NCBI GenBank assembly: GCA_964473895.1
Contig: CAYYRE010000074.1
Span: 1-14,276, forward strand
DNA length: 14,276 bases
Source: Sulfidibacterium sp964473895
Lineage (GTDB): Bacteria; Bacteroidota; Bacteroidia; Bacteroidales; F082
Reading direction: 5' to 3'
This document shows positions 6,816 to 14,109 of this stretch, piece after piece. Every line of letters begins with the position of its first letter. Position 1 is the first letter of the stretch. The notes under the pieces are model-generated. The model saw nothing but the letters and a program-made list of their open reading frames with translations, searched no databases and was not told the origin of the DNA. The position numbers and the translations under genes are program-made.

Positions 6816-6828
6816 GTATGTAACATAC
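6816..6828. promoter_or_regulatory. 13-bp perfect palindrome, possible operator
   Basis: GTATGT-A-ACATAC, arms 6816-6821 and 6823-6828, lies about 50 bases upstream of the XRE promoter box. Such a compact dyad fits a dimeric HTH regulator. Function is inference. Confidence 0.3.
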
Positions 6829-7017
6829 ATTTATTAAAGTATATTTGGGTTATTTAAAATTTATAATCTGATTATAAGGCTTTTAATGCTATTTTCATTC
6901 AGGCGAGGTTCATGAACGGTTCTTTCCTTTTTATTGTATTATTTTTTTGTTTTAAAGCATTAATATTCTGGTTTAATGTATTTTATAATAATATTGGATT
7001 TTATTTCTTCGATTTTA

Positions 7018-7189
7018 TACATTTGTATCCATTATTAAAATGTTTACAAGAATATACTGTAATTTTATTTCATTGATACTCCTTATTTTATGTGTATTTA
7101 TTACATTTGTAACTATCAAGCTTTGTTTTTATTTACAAATATACATTTTGTATAATACCGTTATTTACTACCAAGAATTTACATTTGTA
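7018..7189 (+). repeat. Repeated 10-mer TACATTTGTA
   Basis: Exact copies at 7018-7027, 7102-7111 and 7180-7189, a variant with one extra T at 7142-7152, and the exact reverse complement at 6754-6763. Each exact copy is a dyad (TACA-TT-TGTA) and also contains a perfect -7 element TACATTTG. They may be clustered promoters, regulator binding sites, or both. Confidence 0.5.
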
Positions 7190-7508
7190 TTACTTTTTTT
7201 ATATTTTGTCTCTTCTTTTTTTTGGAGGATACGTGTTTGCACCGGCGGTTTCCGGTCCGTCCGGAATTTGGTTTGTTGCCCCTACCCTTTTCCGGTGATA
7301 ATATGGTTTTGTCTGTCCGGTACAAGTGGCCTTTATTCACAGCCTTTTTGTCCCCATTATCTCTTGAAAATTTTTCGATACCACCCCTTGCGGGACATTG
7401 GAGACAACAGCATCTCATCCGGATAAAATTTTGGCCGCATCATAAAACACCGGGTAAACCTTGAGGCCAAGGTAACAGCCCATTATTTGACCAAAAAGCC
7501 TTTGCAAA

Positions 7509-7542
7509 GCTCTCGAAACGCCAAAATATTCATTTCGAAAGC
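7509..7542 (-). terminator. Probable terminator of the upp-permease unit
   Basis: A 10-bp stem, 7509-7518 with 7533-7542, has one G-U type wobble when read leftward and a 14-base loop. It lies 52 bases after the permease stop codon. A TTTTT follows on the minus strand some 10 bases later rather than directly, so efficiency is uncertain. Confidence 0.4.
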
Positions 7543-7594
7543 TGCCGATAAAAAACCTGATCCGCAGTAAAAAAAGCTAAGATGCTTCTGAAAA

Positions 7595-8842
7595 CTATTC
7601 GTACCGTAACGACTCGATAGGATCGGTACGTGCCGCCTTATTGGCAGGAAGGATACCGGAGGCAAGGGCTACAATAAAAGTAAGGAGAACCCCGCCGAAA
7701 ACCCAGCCCCAGGGGACGACAAAAGCACTTCCGGTGATCATCGACACAATATTGCCCATAATCACCCCGGCGATAATTCCCAAAATGCCTCCCATTTGGG
7801 CAATGACAACCGCCTCAAACAAAAACTGGTTCCGGATGGTACGCCGTCGGGCGCCGATGGCCTTGCGAATCCCAATCTCCCGCGTCCGTTCGGTTACCGA
7901 AACCAACATGATGTTCATCAAACCGATGGCAGCACCAAAAAGGGTAATCAAACCGATAACGGTAGCTCCGATGGTGATGTTTCCGGTAAGTCCAATGAGC
8001 ATGTTGGCAATGTTATCGCTTTTCACAATGGAAAAAGAGTTGTCTTCGCCCAGCCTGTCTTTCCGTATTTGCCTGAACAGTCCGGTGGCCTCACCAATGG
8101 CAGCTTCCATCTGTTCGGGACGGTTCACCATGACACTGATGGTATAATTCATATCCGGACGTGAAAAATATTGGCGCACATTATTTAAGGGCAAAAAACA
8201 GGCCCGGTCGCCTGTAAATCCCAAACTGGAACCTTTTTCGCGTAAAATACCAATCACACGATACAAGCCCGGTCCTACGGAAACCAGTTTACCGATGGGG
8301 TTTTGGTTGTGTGGAAACAACCTTTTCGCCACCTCACTGCCGAGGATGGCCACATGGTCGCCCCCGGTCACCTCATGGGGTTGAAAATTCCTGCCCCTTT
8401 CCAGCTCCAGTCCGGCCGTGGCAAAATAGTTTTCGTCTACTCCGGTGACCTGCACATTGGGGTCGGTTTTCCGGGATTTGTATTTCACCGTGGCCACACT
8501 GGTTCCCACAATGCTCACCGAAGTGACTGCCGGAAACGAAAAACGGTTTTTGAATGCTTCGGCCTGACGGTATGTAATCACAGAGTAATCTTTGGCCCGG
8601 GTACGGCGATGTCCAATCTGTACCCGCAGCGAGCGGTTACGGATACTAAAGGTATTGGATCCCATCATGGTAAAATTCTGTGTCAGATAATATTCTACCG
8701 CATCAATGGCTGTGAGTATCCCGATAAGGGCCATAATACCAAAAGCTATAATAGAAACCGTCAGAATGGTTCGAATCCAGTGGCTCCGGATGGAATTGAT
8801 GGAGATCCGGATATTTTCCCGTATGAGCTTTAGATTTTTCAC
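7595..8842 (-). CDS. ABC transporter permease, MacB/FtsX type
   Basis: 415 residues with a GTG start at 8840-8842 preceded by a GGAAG site. N-terminal transmembrane helix at about 24-46, then a large periplasmic MacB_PCD-like domain (about 50-280), then three helices at about 288-316, 341-368 and 378-399. The cytoplasmic coupling motif ERTREIGIRKAIGARRRTI (318-336) and the ending ANKAARTDPIESLRYE are typical of the MacB/LolC/FtsX-type permease family, whose members drive mechanical export of toxins, lipoproteins, peptides or other envelope cargo without a channel. Only the permease is here: no ATPase and no periplasmic adaptor gene adjoins it. It begins 2 bases after the upp stop codon, so it is almost certainly co-transcribed and probably translationally coupled to upp, an unexpected pairing. 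Cargo unknown. Confidence 0.9.
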   Translation of the reverse strand: MKNLKLIRENIRISINSIRSHWIRTILTVSIIAFGIMALIGILTAIDAVEYYLTQNFTMMGSNTFSIRNRSLRVQIGHRRTRAKDYSVITYRQAEAFKNRFSFPAVTSVSIVGTSVATVKYKSRKTDPNVQVTGVDENYFATAGLELERGRNFQPHEVTGGDHVAILGSEVAKRLFPHNQNPIGKLVSVGPGLYRVIGILREKGSSLGFTGDRACFLPLNNVRQYFSRPDMNYTISVMVNRPEQMEAAIGEATGLFRQIRKDRLGEDNSFSIVKSDNIANMLIGLTGNITIGATVIGLITLFGAAIGLMNIMLVSVTERTREIGIRKAIGARRRTIRNQFLFEAVVIAQMGGILGIIAGVIMGNIVSMITGSAFVVPWGWVFGGVLLTFIVALASGILPANKAARTDPIESLRYE

Positions 8843-8844
8843 TT

Positions 8845-9504
8845 TCAGTCTTCCTTTTTACCGTAAGCGAGGTCGCCTGCATCGCCCAGCCCCGGAACAA
8901 TATAGGCTTTGGCCGTGAGCTCATCATCAATCGCGCCGGTCCAAATGGTCAGTTTGTATTTTGAAAAAGATTTTTTCAGAAAGGCAATCCCTTCGTGGCT
9001 GGCCAAAACCGACACCACATGGATTTCCGAAGGTTTTCCTTTAACCAGCAGACCTTTGATGGCAGCTACCAGCGAACCGCCGGTGGCCAACATGGGATCG
9101 CTGATAATGAGTATGCGTTTTTTGGGGTTGGGAGAAGAAACATATTCCAGTTTAATCACAAAATCTTCATCAGCGTCGTATTTCCGGTAGGCCGAAATAA
9201 ACGCATTGTCGGCATTGTCAAAAAAATTGAGCAACCCTTGGTGTAACGGAATACCGGCCCGCAAAATGGTAGCGAGCAACGGCTGTTTATCCAAAACCTG
9301 CATATGGGCTGTCCCAAGGGGTGTCACCACTTCTTTCTCTTTATATGTCAGCTCTTTACTGATTTCATAGGCAAAGATTTCTCCCATGCGTTCCATGTTC
9401 CGTCTGAAACGAAAACGGTCTTGCTGTATGTGTACATCACGAACTTCCGAAAGAAACTGGTTGAATACGGAGTTGGTTTTTCCTAATTCCCGGATCATAG
9501 ACAT
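8845..9504 (-). CDS. upp: Uracil phosphoribosyltransferase
   Basis: 219 residues from the ATG at 9502-9504; an upstream in-frame start at 9555 would overlap the promoter and is rejected, and M3 is a minor alternative. The enzyme makes UMP from uracil and PRPP in pyrimidine salvage. Marks: LRAGIPL (81-87), the PRPP loop ISDPMLATGGS (134-144) with preceding hydrophobic strand, and the uracil-binding segment YIVPGLGDAGD (201-211) near the C-terminus. The residue after GDAGD is Leu where many homologues have Arg or Lys. It has its own promoter and is followed after 2 bases by the permease gene. Confidence 0.94.
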   Translation of the reverse strand: MSMIRELGKTNSVFNQFLSEVRDVHIQQDRFRFRRNMERMGEIFAYEISKELTYKEKEVVTPLGTAHMQVLDKQPLLATILRAGIPLHQGLLNFFDNADNAFISAYRKYDADEDFVIKLEYVSSPNPKKRILIISDPMLATGGSLVAAIKGLLVKGKPSEIHVVSVLASHEGIAFLKKSFSKYKLTIWTGAIDDELTAKAYIVPGLGDAGDLAYGKKED

Positions 9505-9514
9505 TAGTTTGCTA

Positions 9515-9522
9515 CAAATATA
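9515..9522 (-). promoter_or_regulatory. Bacteroidota -7 box for upp
   Basis: The minus strand reads TATATTTG, an exact TAnnTTTG, only 10 bases before the upp ATG, so the leader must be extremely short. TTTTCC lies about 18-20 bases further upstream, where a -33 is expected, but it is not a TTG. Confidence 0.6.
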
Positions 9523-9549
9523 CGGGAAAATATGCTTCGGAAAAGCGGC

Positions 9550-9582
9550 GGCCATGAAAAACAGCCCCTCTTTTTCATGGCC
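9550..9582 (-). terminator. Strong hairpin after the GNAT-like gene, probable terminator
   Basis: A perfect 12-bp stem, GGCCATGAAAAA (9550-9561) with TTTTTCATGGCC (9571-9582), loop of 9. It is 30 bases past the stop of the 9613-10548 gene and just upstream of the upp promoter, so it should separate the two units. The T-run is inside the stem next to the loop, not after it, so it is not a textbook terminator. Confidence 0.45.
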
Positions 9583-9612
9583 TGTTCCCCCCGGCAGAAA
9601 CCATGATTTTTT

Positions 9613-10548
9613 TCAGGAATTTTTCTGTTTCCAATAGCGAACTGCACGGTTCAGCGGAAAAGGCAAACGGTTGATTTCCAACCGGTAATAAGTCAACGGA
9701 AGGGCACCAAAACCCCGGTAAAAACGGGCCAGATTGGCATCATTCGACCCTTCGAAATCCAACACACGTGCCGTTTCGCAATACTTCCGGATGACACTGT
9801 CCAATAAAAACGTCATGGCACTGCTTTTACGTGCTTCGGCATCGGTAGCCGAAAACAAAAAGATCAGGTGCTTATCATCTTTTAAAAAAAAGGCACCGGC
9901 ACAAAGGGTATTATGGACGGTATAAACACCGTATATTTCACCGGCTCCCCGGTAAACTGCCTGGTACATAATACGCTCTAAACGCTGATAGTGGACATCG
10001 TGCCAGTGGGATATTTCGCGCCCTTTGTTTTCCCGGAACAATCCGGTAAGCCGCTTGGGATCCAGTCCTTTCATAAGGGTTAACTCCGAACGCAACGCCT
10101 TTTTCAGGTTGCGTTTGGTGTTGGTCGCATAGCGGGAGGCGAGCAACGGATACCGGACAATGAGGTCTAACAAGTGATTTTTTTGGGGGACCAATCGGTA
10201 ATCTTCCGGATGCGGTTTGTTGTGAATGTTCAGGTTGATTTGAACAAACCGGAACTTACCGGGAATGGCCGCCACAAAGGCATTCAAGATATGGCTGTTG
10301 AGTATTTCGGTAGAAAAAACACCCAATTGTTGAGCAAAAAAGGGTTGAAACAGATAATCGATGCCCCATTTACGGTTTCCGGTCAACGGCATAACCCGTA
10401 CATAATCATCTTCGACCAGGGCTTCCCATCCGGGATGGATGATATCAAGATACCAGCTATAGGCATACATGTTGCCGTTAAAAGCATGCCGAATGGCCCG
10501 GTCCCATTTTTCTTTGTCAATCTCATTATGTCGGAAGTACCGTATCAA
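9613..10548 (-). CDS. FemAB/GNAT-like acyltransferase of unknown substrate
   Basis: 311 residues. The start is a TTG at 10546-10548 (no in-frame ATG near), giving MIRYFRHNEIDKEKWD, a start that fits related proteins as I know them. The C-terminal half has the acyltransferase pattern of FemAB-like/GNAT proteins: NTKRNLKKA (143-151), GAFFLKDDKHLIFLFSATD (218-236) and LDFEGSNDANLARFYRGFG (263-281), the last being a recurring signature in Bacteroidota members. The FemAB group transfers amino acids or acyl groups onto cell-wall or polysaccharide precursors; the substrate here is not known. It starts 11 bases after the polysaccharide deacetylase stop, so the two form an operon, suggesting work on the same envelope glycan. 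Confidence 0.75.
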   Translation of the reverse strand: MIRYFRHNEIDKEKWDRAIRHAFNGNMYAYSWYLDIIHPGWEALVEDDYVRVMPLTGNRKWGIDYLFQPFFAQQLGVFSTEILNSHILNAFVAAIPGKFRFVQINLNIHNKPHPEDYRLVPQKNHLLDLIVRYPLLASRYATNTKRNLKKALRSELTLMKGLDPKRLTGLFRENKGREISHWHDVHYQRLERIMYQAVYRGAGEIYGVYTVHNTLCAGAFFLKDDKHLIFLFSATDAEARKSSAMTFLLDSVIRKYCETARVLDFEGSNDANLARFYRGFGALPLTYYRLEINRLPFPLNRAVRYWKQKNS

Positions 10549-10559
10549 AACATCGAAAT

Positions 10560-11876
10560 TTAATGGGTTGTGGCCTCCATAAGCAATGATTCATAAACAG
10601 CCCGCCAGCCGGTCCACCGTTTTTGATCACTCAGCGATTCGTTGTGCCAAAGCGAAATAAATGTTCCGTCCACTTTCTTCACTTCATCCATCAGCTTTTT
10701 GATTCTGTCCATGGCATCTTTGGGTGTAAGTTTCAGGTAATCCCGCAAGGTGCCATCCATCACGGCAAACGGATGGAGCCGGAGTTTGGTTTCCACATCC
10801 AGTTCCAAATCATAAAAAAAATAGGTATCGCAAATACCGGCACGAAATCCCGGCAAGGCAGCAAACCCCATGGTATAGTCGTCCGTAATATCGTTTTCCA
10901 ACAGGTTTTGGTAGGTATCGGGCAAATTCAGCCGCAAAAAATGTTGCCTGCTACGGGTAATCTCTGTTTTTAACAGTTCCTCCAGACTTTCCAATTCCTG
11001 TTTCAAAAGTTCCGGATTTTCCACCGTATGGTAACTGGGATGAATCCCCACTTCGGCATAATCGGCCAGCCATTTGACCAACCGGCGGAAACGGCCGTTA
11101 CGGAAATTAATATTTTTATCAAACCGCCCATACATCCCGAACAAAATAAAGTATATGGGATGCAGGTTATATTTTTTTTGATAGGATAGCTGCAAATCGT
11201 ACGTGTCAAACGGATCTTTTTCTTTGCCCATAAGCACCCGGGCCCGCTGACGCATATCGCCCAACCGGAAAGATTGCAAAGATTTATAAAACCCACCCAG
11301 GTTGCGGAGCCATCCTTTTTGTGAAAAAGCCCAGGCCGAATCAATGTCGTAAGTGGGAATAAACCGGAAATTTTTTTGAGGAAACACAAATCCGGGATAC
11401 CGTTTTTGTATGATTTGTTTAACCTCCAAGGCCCAAATATTGACCATGGGTTTTTCCAAAATCCCCCATTGGCTGCTCATACTCAGTGAAGCAGCAAAAC
11501 GGCCGTGTACATCACTTACAAAAGGCAAGTATTCCTCATAACGTGCCACCAGAAAAAAGATGGCCGCAAAAACATCAAAAGGCAAAAAAGCATCCTCATC
11601 AAAAACCTGAAAAAAAGCCTTATTCCCTTTAAAATCAAAGGCATTGTATTCAAGGCTATGAACACCTCTTTCGAAAAGCAACCCATTGGCTTTAAAAAAG
11701 ATATCATCCGTATGGGCCTTAAAACCATACATCATTTTGGGTTTGTCGGCGCTCTGAAAGGCATCCAGATCATTTGTCAACTCATACTTTATTTTCAGCA
11801 GGTTTCCGAACACCAAGCGAAAGACATACCGGACCCGGTTGGTTATTTTCGGTACGTATATCAATATCTCGTTCAT
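10560..11876 (-). CDS. Polysaccharide deacetylase-family protein
   Basis: 438 residues from the ATG at 11874-11876 (MNEILIYVPKIT); an in-frame TTG at 11909 would add 11 residues and is less likely. The N-terminal ~160 residues are a Bacteroidota-specific region often seen fused to this enzyme class. The C-terminal half is a NodB-like carbohydrate esterase 4 fold: PTYDIDSAW with D177 and D179 (motif 1), GIHPSYH with H279 and H283 as metal ligands (motif 2), LPGFRAG with R345, and SLWHNESL with H411 (last motif). This predicts a metal-dependent deacetylase acting on N- or O-acetylated glycans. No signal peptide or membrane helix is visible, so it would act in the cytoplasm unless exported by an unusual route. 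It lies between the secreted protein (41 bases upstream) and the GNAT-like gene (11 bases downstream). Confidence 0.85.
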   Translation of the reverse strand: MNEILIYVPKITNRVRYVFRLVFGNLLKIKYELTNDLDAFQSADKPKMMYGFKAHTDDIFFKANGLLFERGVHSLEYNAFDFKGNKAFFQVFDEDAFLPFDVFAAIFFLVARYEEYLPFVSDVHGRFAASLSMSSQWGILEKPMVNIWALEVKQIIQKRYPGFVFPQKNFRFIPTYDIDSAWAFSQKGWLRNLGGFYKSLQSFRLGDMRQRARVLMGKEKDPFDTYDLQLSYQKKYNLHPIYFILFGMYGRFDKNINFRNGRFRRLVKWLADYAEVGIHPSYHTVENPELLKQELESLEELLKTEITRSRQHFLRLNLPDTYQNLLENDITDDYTMGFAALPGFRAGICDTYFFYDLELDVETKLRLHPFAVMDGTLRDYLKLTPKDAMDRIKKLMDEVKKVDGTFISLWHNESLSDQKRWTGWRAVYESLLMEATTH

Positions 11877-11917
11877 ACCGTGTAAAAATAGGAAAAAACG
11901 GGCAACCAAAAACCCGA

Positions 11918-12760
11918 TTATTTTTTGGCATCATCCAACGGAACAAACCGGTCGGTATAAGCAAAAAAGAATTTTTTACGGTAGGGATCGTATCGCCAGT
12001 AACGATCCGTGCGCCGTGCGGCGGGTAATTGCTGCGTTAGAAAAGTATTCATCAGGTAATCAAAGGTATAGCCAGCATAAGTCCGGCCCAGATTTTGAGC
12101 ATAACCATAAATTTTTTTTACGGTGAGGCTGTCTATCGTGTACAAATATTTAATTTCTCCCGAATAGGGATCCACGGTAAAATGCCCGTCGATTTGATCG
12201 GTGAGCAAGTTCTCGGCAAACAATACCTTTCCTTTTTTCTTTTGGATAAGAGGCCCTTGCATCAAGAACCAGGAACTCACATCCAAAGCATTTAAAAACT
12301 GGCGATGCACATACACATCATTATCAGCGTAAGCAGTATCACTGTAAAGGTAATATTGTTCTTCCAGTTCGATTTGTGCCACATGAACACGGTAAACAGC
12401 GCTATCGCCGGGAGAATTTATCAAAAGAAAACCGTATTTTTTCAACTCTTTGCGATACCCCTGCATAAAACGGGCAATAAAAACAGAATCGTCTATTCGC
12501 CGGATAAAATCGGAATGCACCCATAGAATAGAATCTTTTTCACGTGCCGTCGTAAAAGGAATGGTATCGAGGATACCGGTTTTCCGATTGTATTTGTACA
12601 AAAAAGCCGGAGGTGATACCTCGATGGCCAGGGCGCCGCTATGGGCTTTTGCAACAAACATTTTGGCCAGTTTCCGTTCCGATTGCCCGCTTACCGTTGC
12701 GGCCAACAGCAGGAGCCACAGCACCATCACCGGAAACAAAACCTGTTTTATTGTTCTCAT
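11918..12760 (-). CDS. Secreted protein of unknown function
   Basis: 280 residues. Residues 1-26 form a signal peptide (MRTIKQ, hydrophobic VLFPVMVLWLLLLAATV, then SGQ). The mature part is mixed alpha/beta with many Tyr residues and ends in a basic then acidic tail (RKKFFFAYTDRFVPLDDAKK). No lipobox, no later membrane helix, no enzyme motif recognised; I cannot assign a family. It is 49 bases downstream of fprA and 41 bases upstream of the deacetylase, all leftward. A poor promoter-like TAAGATTTG (12780-12788, three-base spacer instead of two) precedes it, so it may start the deacetylase-GNAT operon or be read from fprA. Confidence 0.75.
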   Translation of the reverse strand: MRTIKQVLFPVMVLWLLLLAATVSGQSERKLAKMFVAKAHSGALAIEVSPPAFLYKYNRKTGILDTIPFTTAREKDSILWVHSDFIRRIDDSVFIARFMQGYRKELKKYGFLLINSPGDSAVYRVHVAQIELEEQYYLYSDTAYADNDVYVHRQFLNALDVSSWFLMQGPLIQKKKGKVLFAENLLTDQIDGHFTVDPYSGEIKYLYTIDSLTVKKIYGYAQNLGRTYAGYTFDYLMNTFLTQQLPAARRTDRYWRYDPYRKKFFFAYTDRFVPLDDAKK

Positions 12761-12809
12761 CCACTAAAAATGTTTGTTGCAAATCTTACAATATTTATGC
12801 CGTAACTTT

Positions 12810-14012
12810 TTACCGGACGAGCAGTTCTTTGCCAAACGCCAGTCCGTATTCGTACGCCTGTTTCCGTTCGGCCCCGGCAGGCATAAATTTCACAAAGACC
12901 CCCTCGCCGAAAAATTTAAATTTCAATGCCGTCAGATTCATTTCCAGCATTTTCTTATTCTCGCCGCTCCATCCGTACGAGCCGAAAGCACCTGCCAGTT
13001 TTCCGTGGTCACGGTAAGGGTTCATCACCGAAAACAGGCGGTAAATGGGCAAAAGGATATTTTGATTGATGGTAGGGCTTCCCACAATCACGGCACTGCA
13101 ACGGGTCAGTTTCATCTCCAATTCCCCGAGCGGAGCATGTTCGATATCCTCCACATCCACTTCAAAATCGCCTGCTGCACGTATCCCTTCGGCTATGGCC
13201 TCCGCCAGCACAGCCGTATTGGCATAAGCCGACACATACGGAATGTAGATATAATTTTTTACCGGCTTGGTCATAAATTTTTCGGACCACAACCGGGTCA
13301 TTTCCATGTAATGTTTCCAATTTTTTCGCAAAATAGGCCCGTGTCCGGGACAAATAGCACTGATTTCGAGCGGCTCAATTTTATCGATGGCTTTGAGCAT
13401 AAATTTACTGAAAGGCTTTATAATCACATCGAAATAGTAACGGAAAGCCACATCAAAATCATCCACCTCGTCATCAAACATGCGTTCATCGGCAAAATGG
13501 CAACCGAACGAATCGCAGGTAAACAACAATTTATCTTCTTCGAGATAGGTGTACATGGTATCGGGCCAATGCAGGTTGGGAGCCGAAATAAAGCGTAAGT
13601 GTTTGTTTCCCAAATCCAGCGTATGGCCATCTTTTACGGCAATGGACTCAAAATCCTGCTCCAGCATGTCTTTCAGGTACCGAATGGCCACCGAGGTTCC
13701 CACCACTTTGGCATTCGGCGCTATTTTCAGTAAGTTTTTCAGATTCCCCGAATGGTCGGGCTCGGTATGGTTCAAAATAATGTATTCGATCTCTGCCGGA
13801 TCGGTCACCGCCCGGATTTTCTGCTCATACGCCTCCCAAAAAGTCTCTTTCGATGTATCGATGACCGCTTTTTTTTCGGCATCGATAAAATAGGAGTTGT
13901 ATGTTGAGCCGTAATCCGTGGTCATAACCACATCAAAAGTCACAAGATCATAATCCAAAATACCCACCCATTTTACATCGGGGGATACCTCAAGTACATT
14001 TTTGTTTGCCAT
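12810..14012 (-). CDS. fprA: Flavodiiron protein (A-type flavoprotein)
   Basis: 400 residues from the ATG at 14010-14012; an earlier in-frame start at 14045 overlaps the promoter. It reduces O2 to water and/or NO to N2O in the cytoplasm of anaerobes, with electrons usually from rubredoxin or F420-type donors. Domain 1 (about 1-250) is a metallo-beta-lactamase-like diiron domain with ligands H82, E84, D86 and H87 in HTEPDHSGN, H148 in LHWPDT, D167 in CDSFG and H224 in CPGHGP: the diiron set looks complete. Domain 2 (about 253-400) is a flavodoxin fold with FMN-contact segments IYIPYVSAYANT, VGSPTIN and GSYGWSGE. No C-terminal rubredoxin or flavin-reductase extension. No rubredoxin gene is in the window. 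Its presence indicates an anaerobic or microaerobic life style. Confidence 0.93.
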   Translation of the reverse strand: MANKNVLEVSPDVKWVGILDYDLVTFDVVMTTDYGSTYNSYFIDAEKKAVIDTSKETFWEAYEQKIRAVTDPAEIEYIILNHTEPDHSGNLKNLLKIAPNAKVVGTSVAIRYLKDMLEQDFESIAVKDGHTLDLGNKHLRFISAPNLHWPDTMYTYLEEDKLLFTCDSFGCHFADERMFDDEVDDFDVAFRYYFDVIIKPFSKFMLKAIDKIEPLEISAICPGHGPILRKNWKHYMEMTRLWSEKFMTKPVKNYIYIPYVSAYANTAVLAEAIAEGIRAAGDFEVDVEDIEHAPLGELEMKLTRCSAVIVGSPTINQNILLPIYRLFSVMNPYRDHGKLAGAFGSYGWSGENKKMLEMNLTALKFKFFGEGVFVKFMPAGAERKQAYEYGLAFGKELLVR

Positions 14013-14032
14013 AGCAGTGTTATAATTTGACG

Positions 14033-14040
14033 CAAAGATA
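14033..14040 (-). promoter_or_regulatory. Bacteroidota -7 box for fprA
   Basis: The minus strand reads TATCTTTG, identical to the yicC box, ending 20 bases before the fprA ATG. No good -33 element is seen. Confidence 0.6.
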
Positions 14041-14109
14041 GGCAACCGGAGATTTTTTACCCGTTCCTTTCCAAAATTTTAAGAAACTTTTAGGCTATTT
14101 TAAACCGGA

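Larger units (their letters stand above)
6764..7594. other. Long intergenic region without a convincing gene
   Basis: About 830 bases between the XRE promoter and the end of the permease gene. From 6764 to 7223 it is very AT-rich (about 19% GC counted over 7021-7200). At 7216-7223 there is a run of eight T; after GG the composition changes at once to about 55% GC over 7224-7320. Candidate frames are weak: 6912-7076 (54 residues, hydrophobic, after a GGCGAGG) and 7040-7426 (128 residues). The latter crosses the composition boundary and looks like translated AT-rich DNA. The 7224-7508 part could be a decayed gene, but I recognise no protein in any frame. Confidence 0.5.

Noticed and set aside
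6912..7076. 54-residue hydrophobic frame after GGCGAGG, a possible small membrane protein
   Set aside because: The spacing to a Shine-Dalgarno-like stretch is suggestive, but composition explains the hydrophobicity and nothing else supports it; left as a note only.
7040..7426. 128-residue rightward frame with many Phe, Leu, Ile and Tyr
   Set aside because: The hydrophobic composition follows from AT-rich DNA, the frame crosses a sharp composition boundary, and no family pattern or ribosome binding site is visible.
8766..8776. GGTTCGAATCC, identical to a tRNA T-loop core
   Set aside because: It lies inside the permease gene, where the opposite strand encodes WIRT in a clean frame, and no acceptor or anticodon stem can be built around it.
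12774..13598. 274-residue rightward frame antisense to fprA
   Set aside because: fprA has a complete set of diiron ligands and FMN motifs on the other strand; the antisense frame is His/Phe-rich without recognisable domains.
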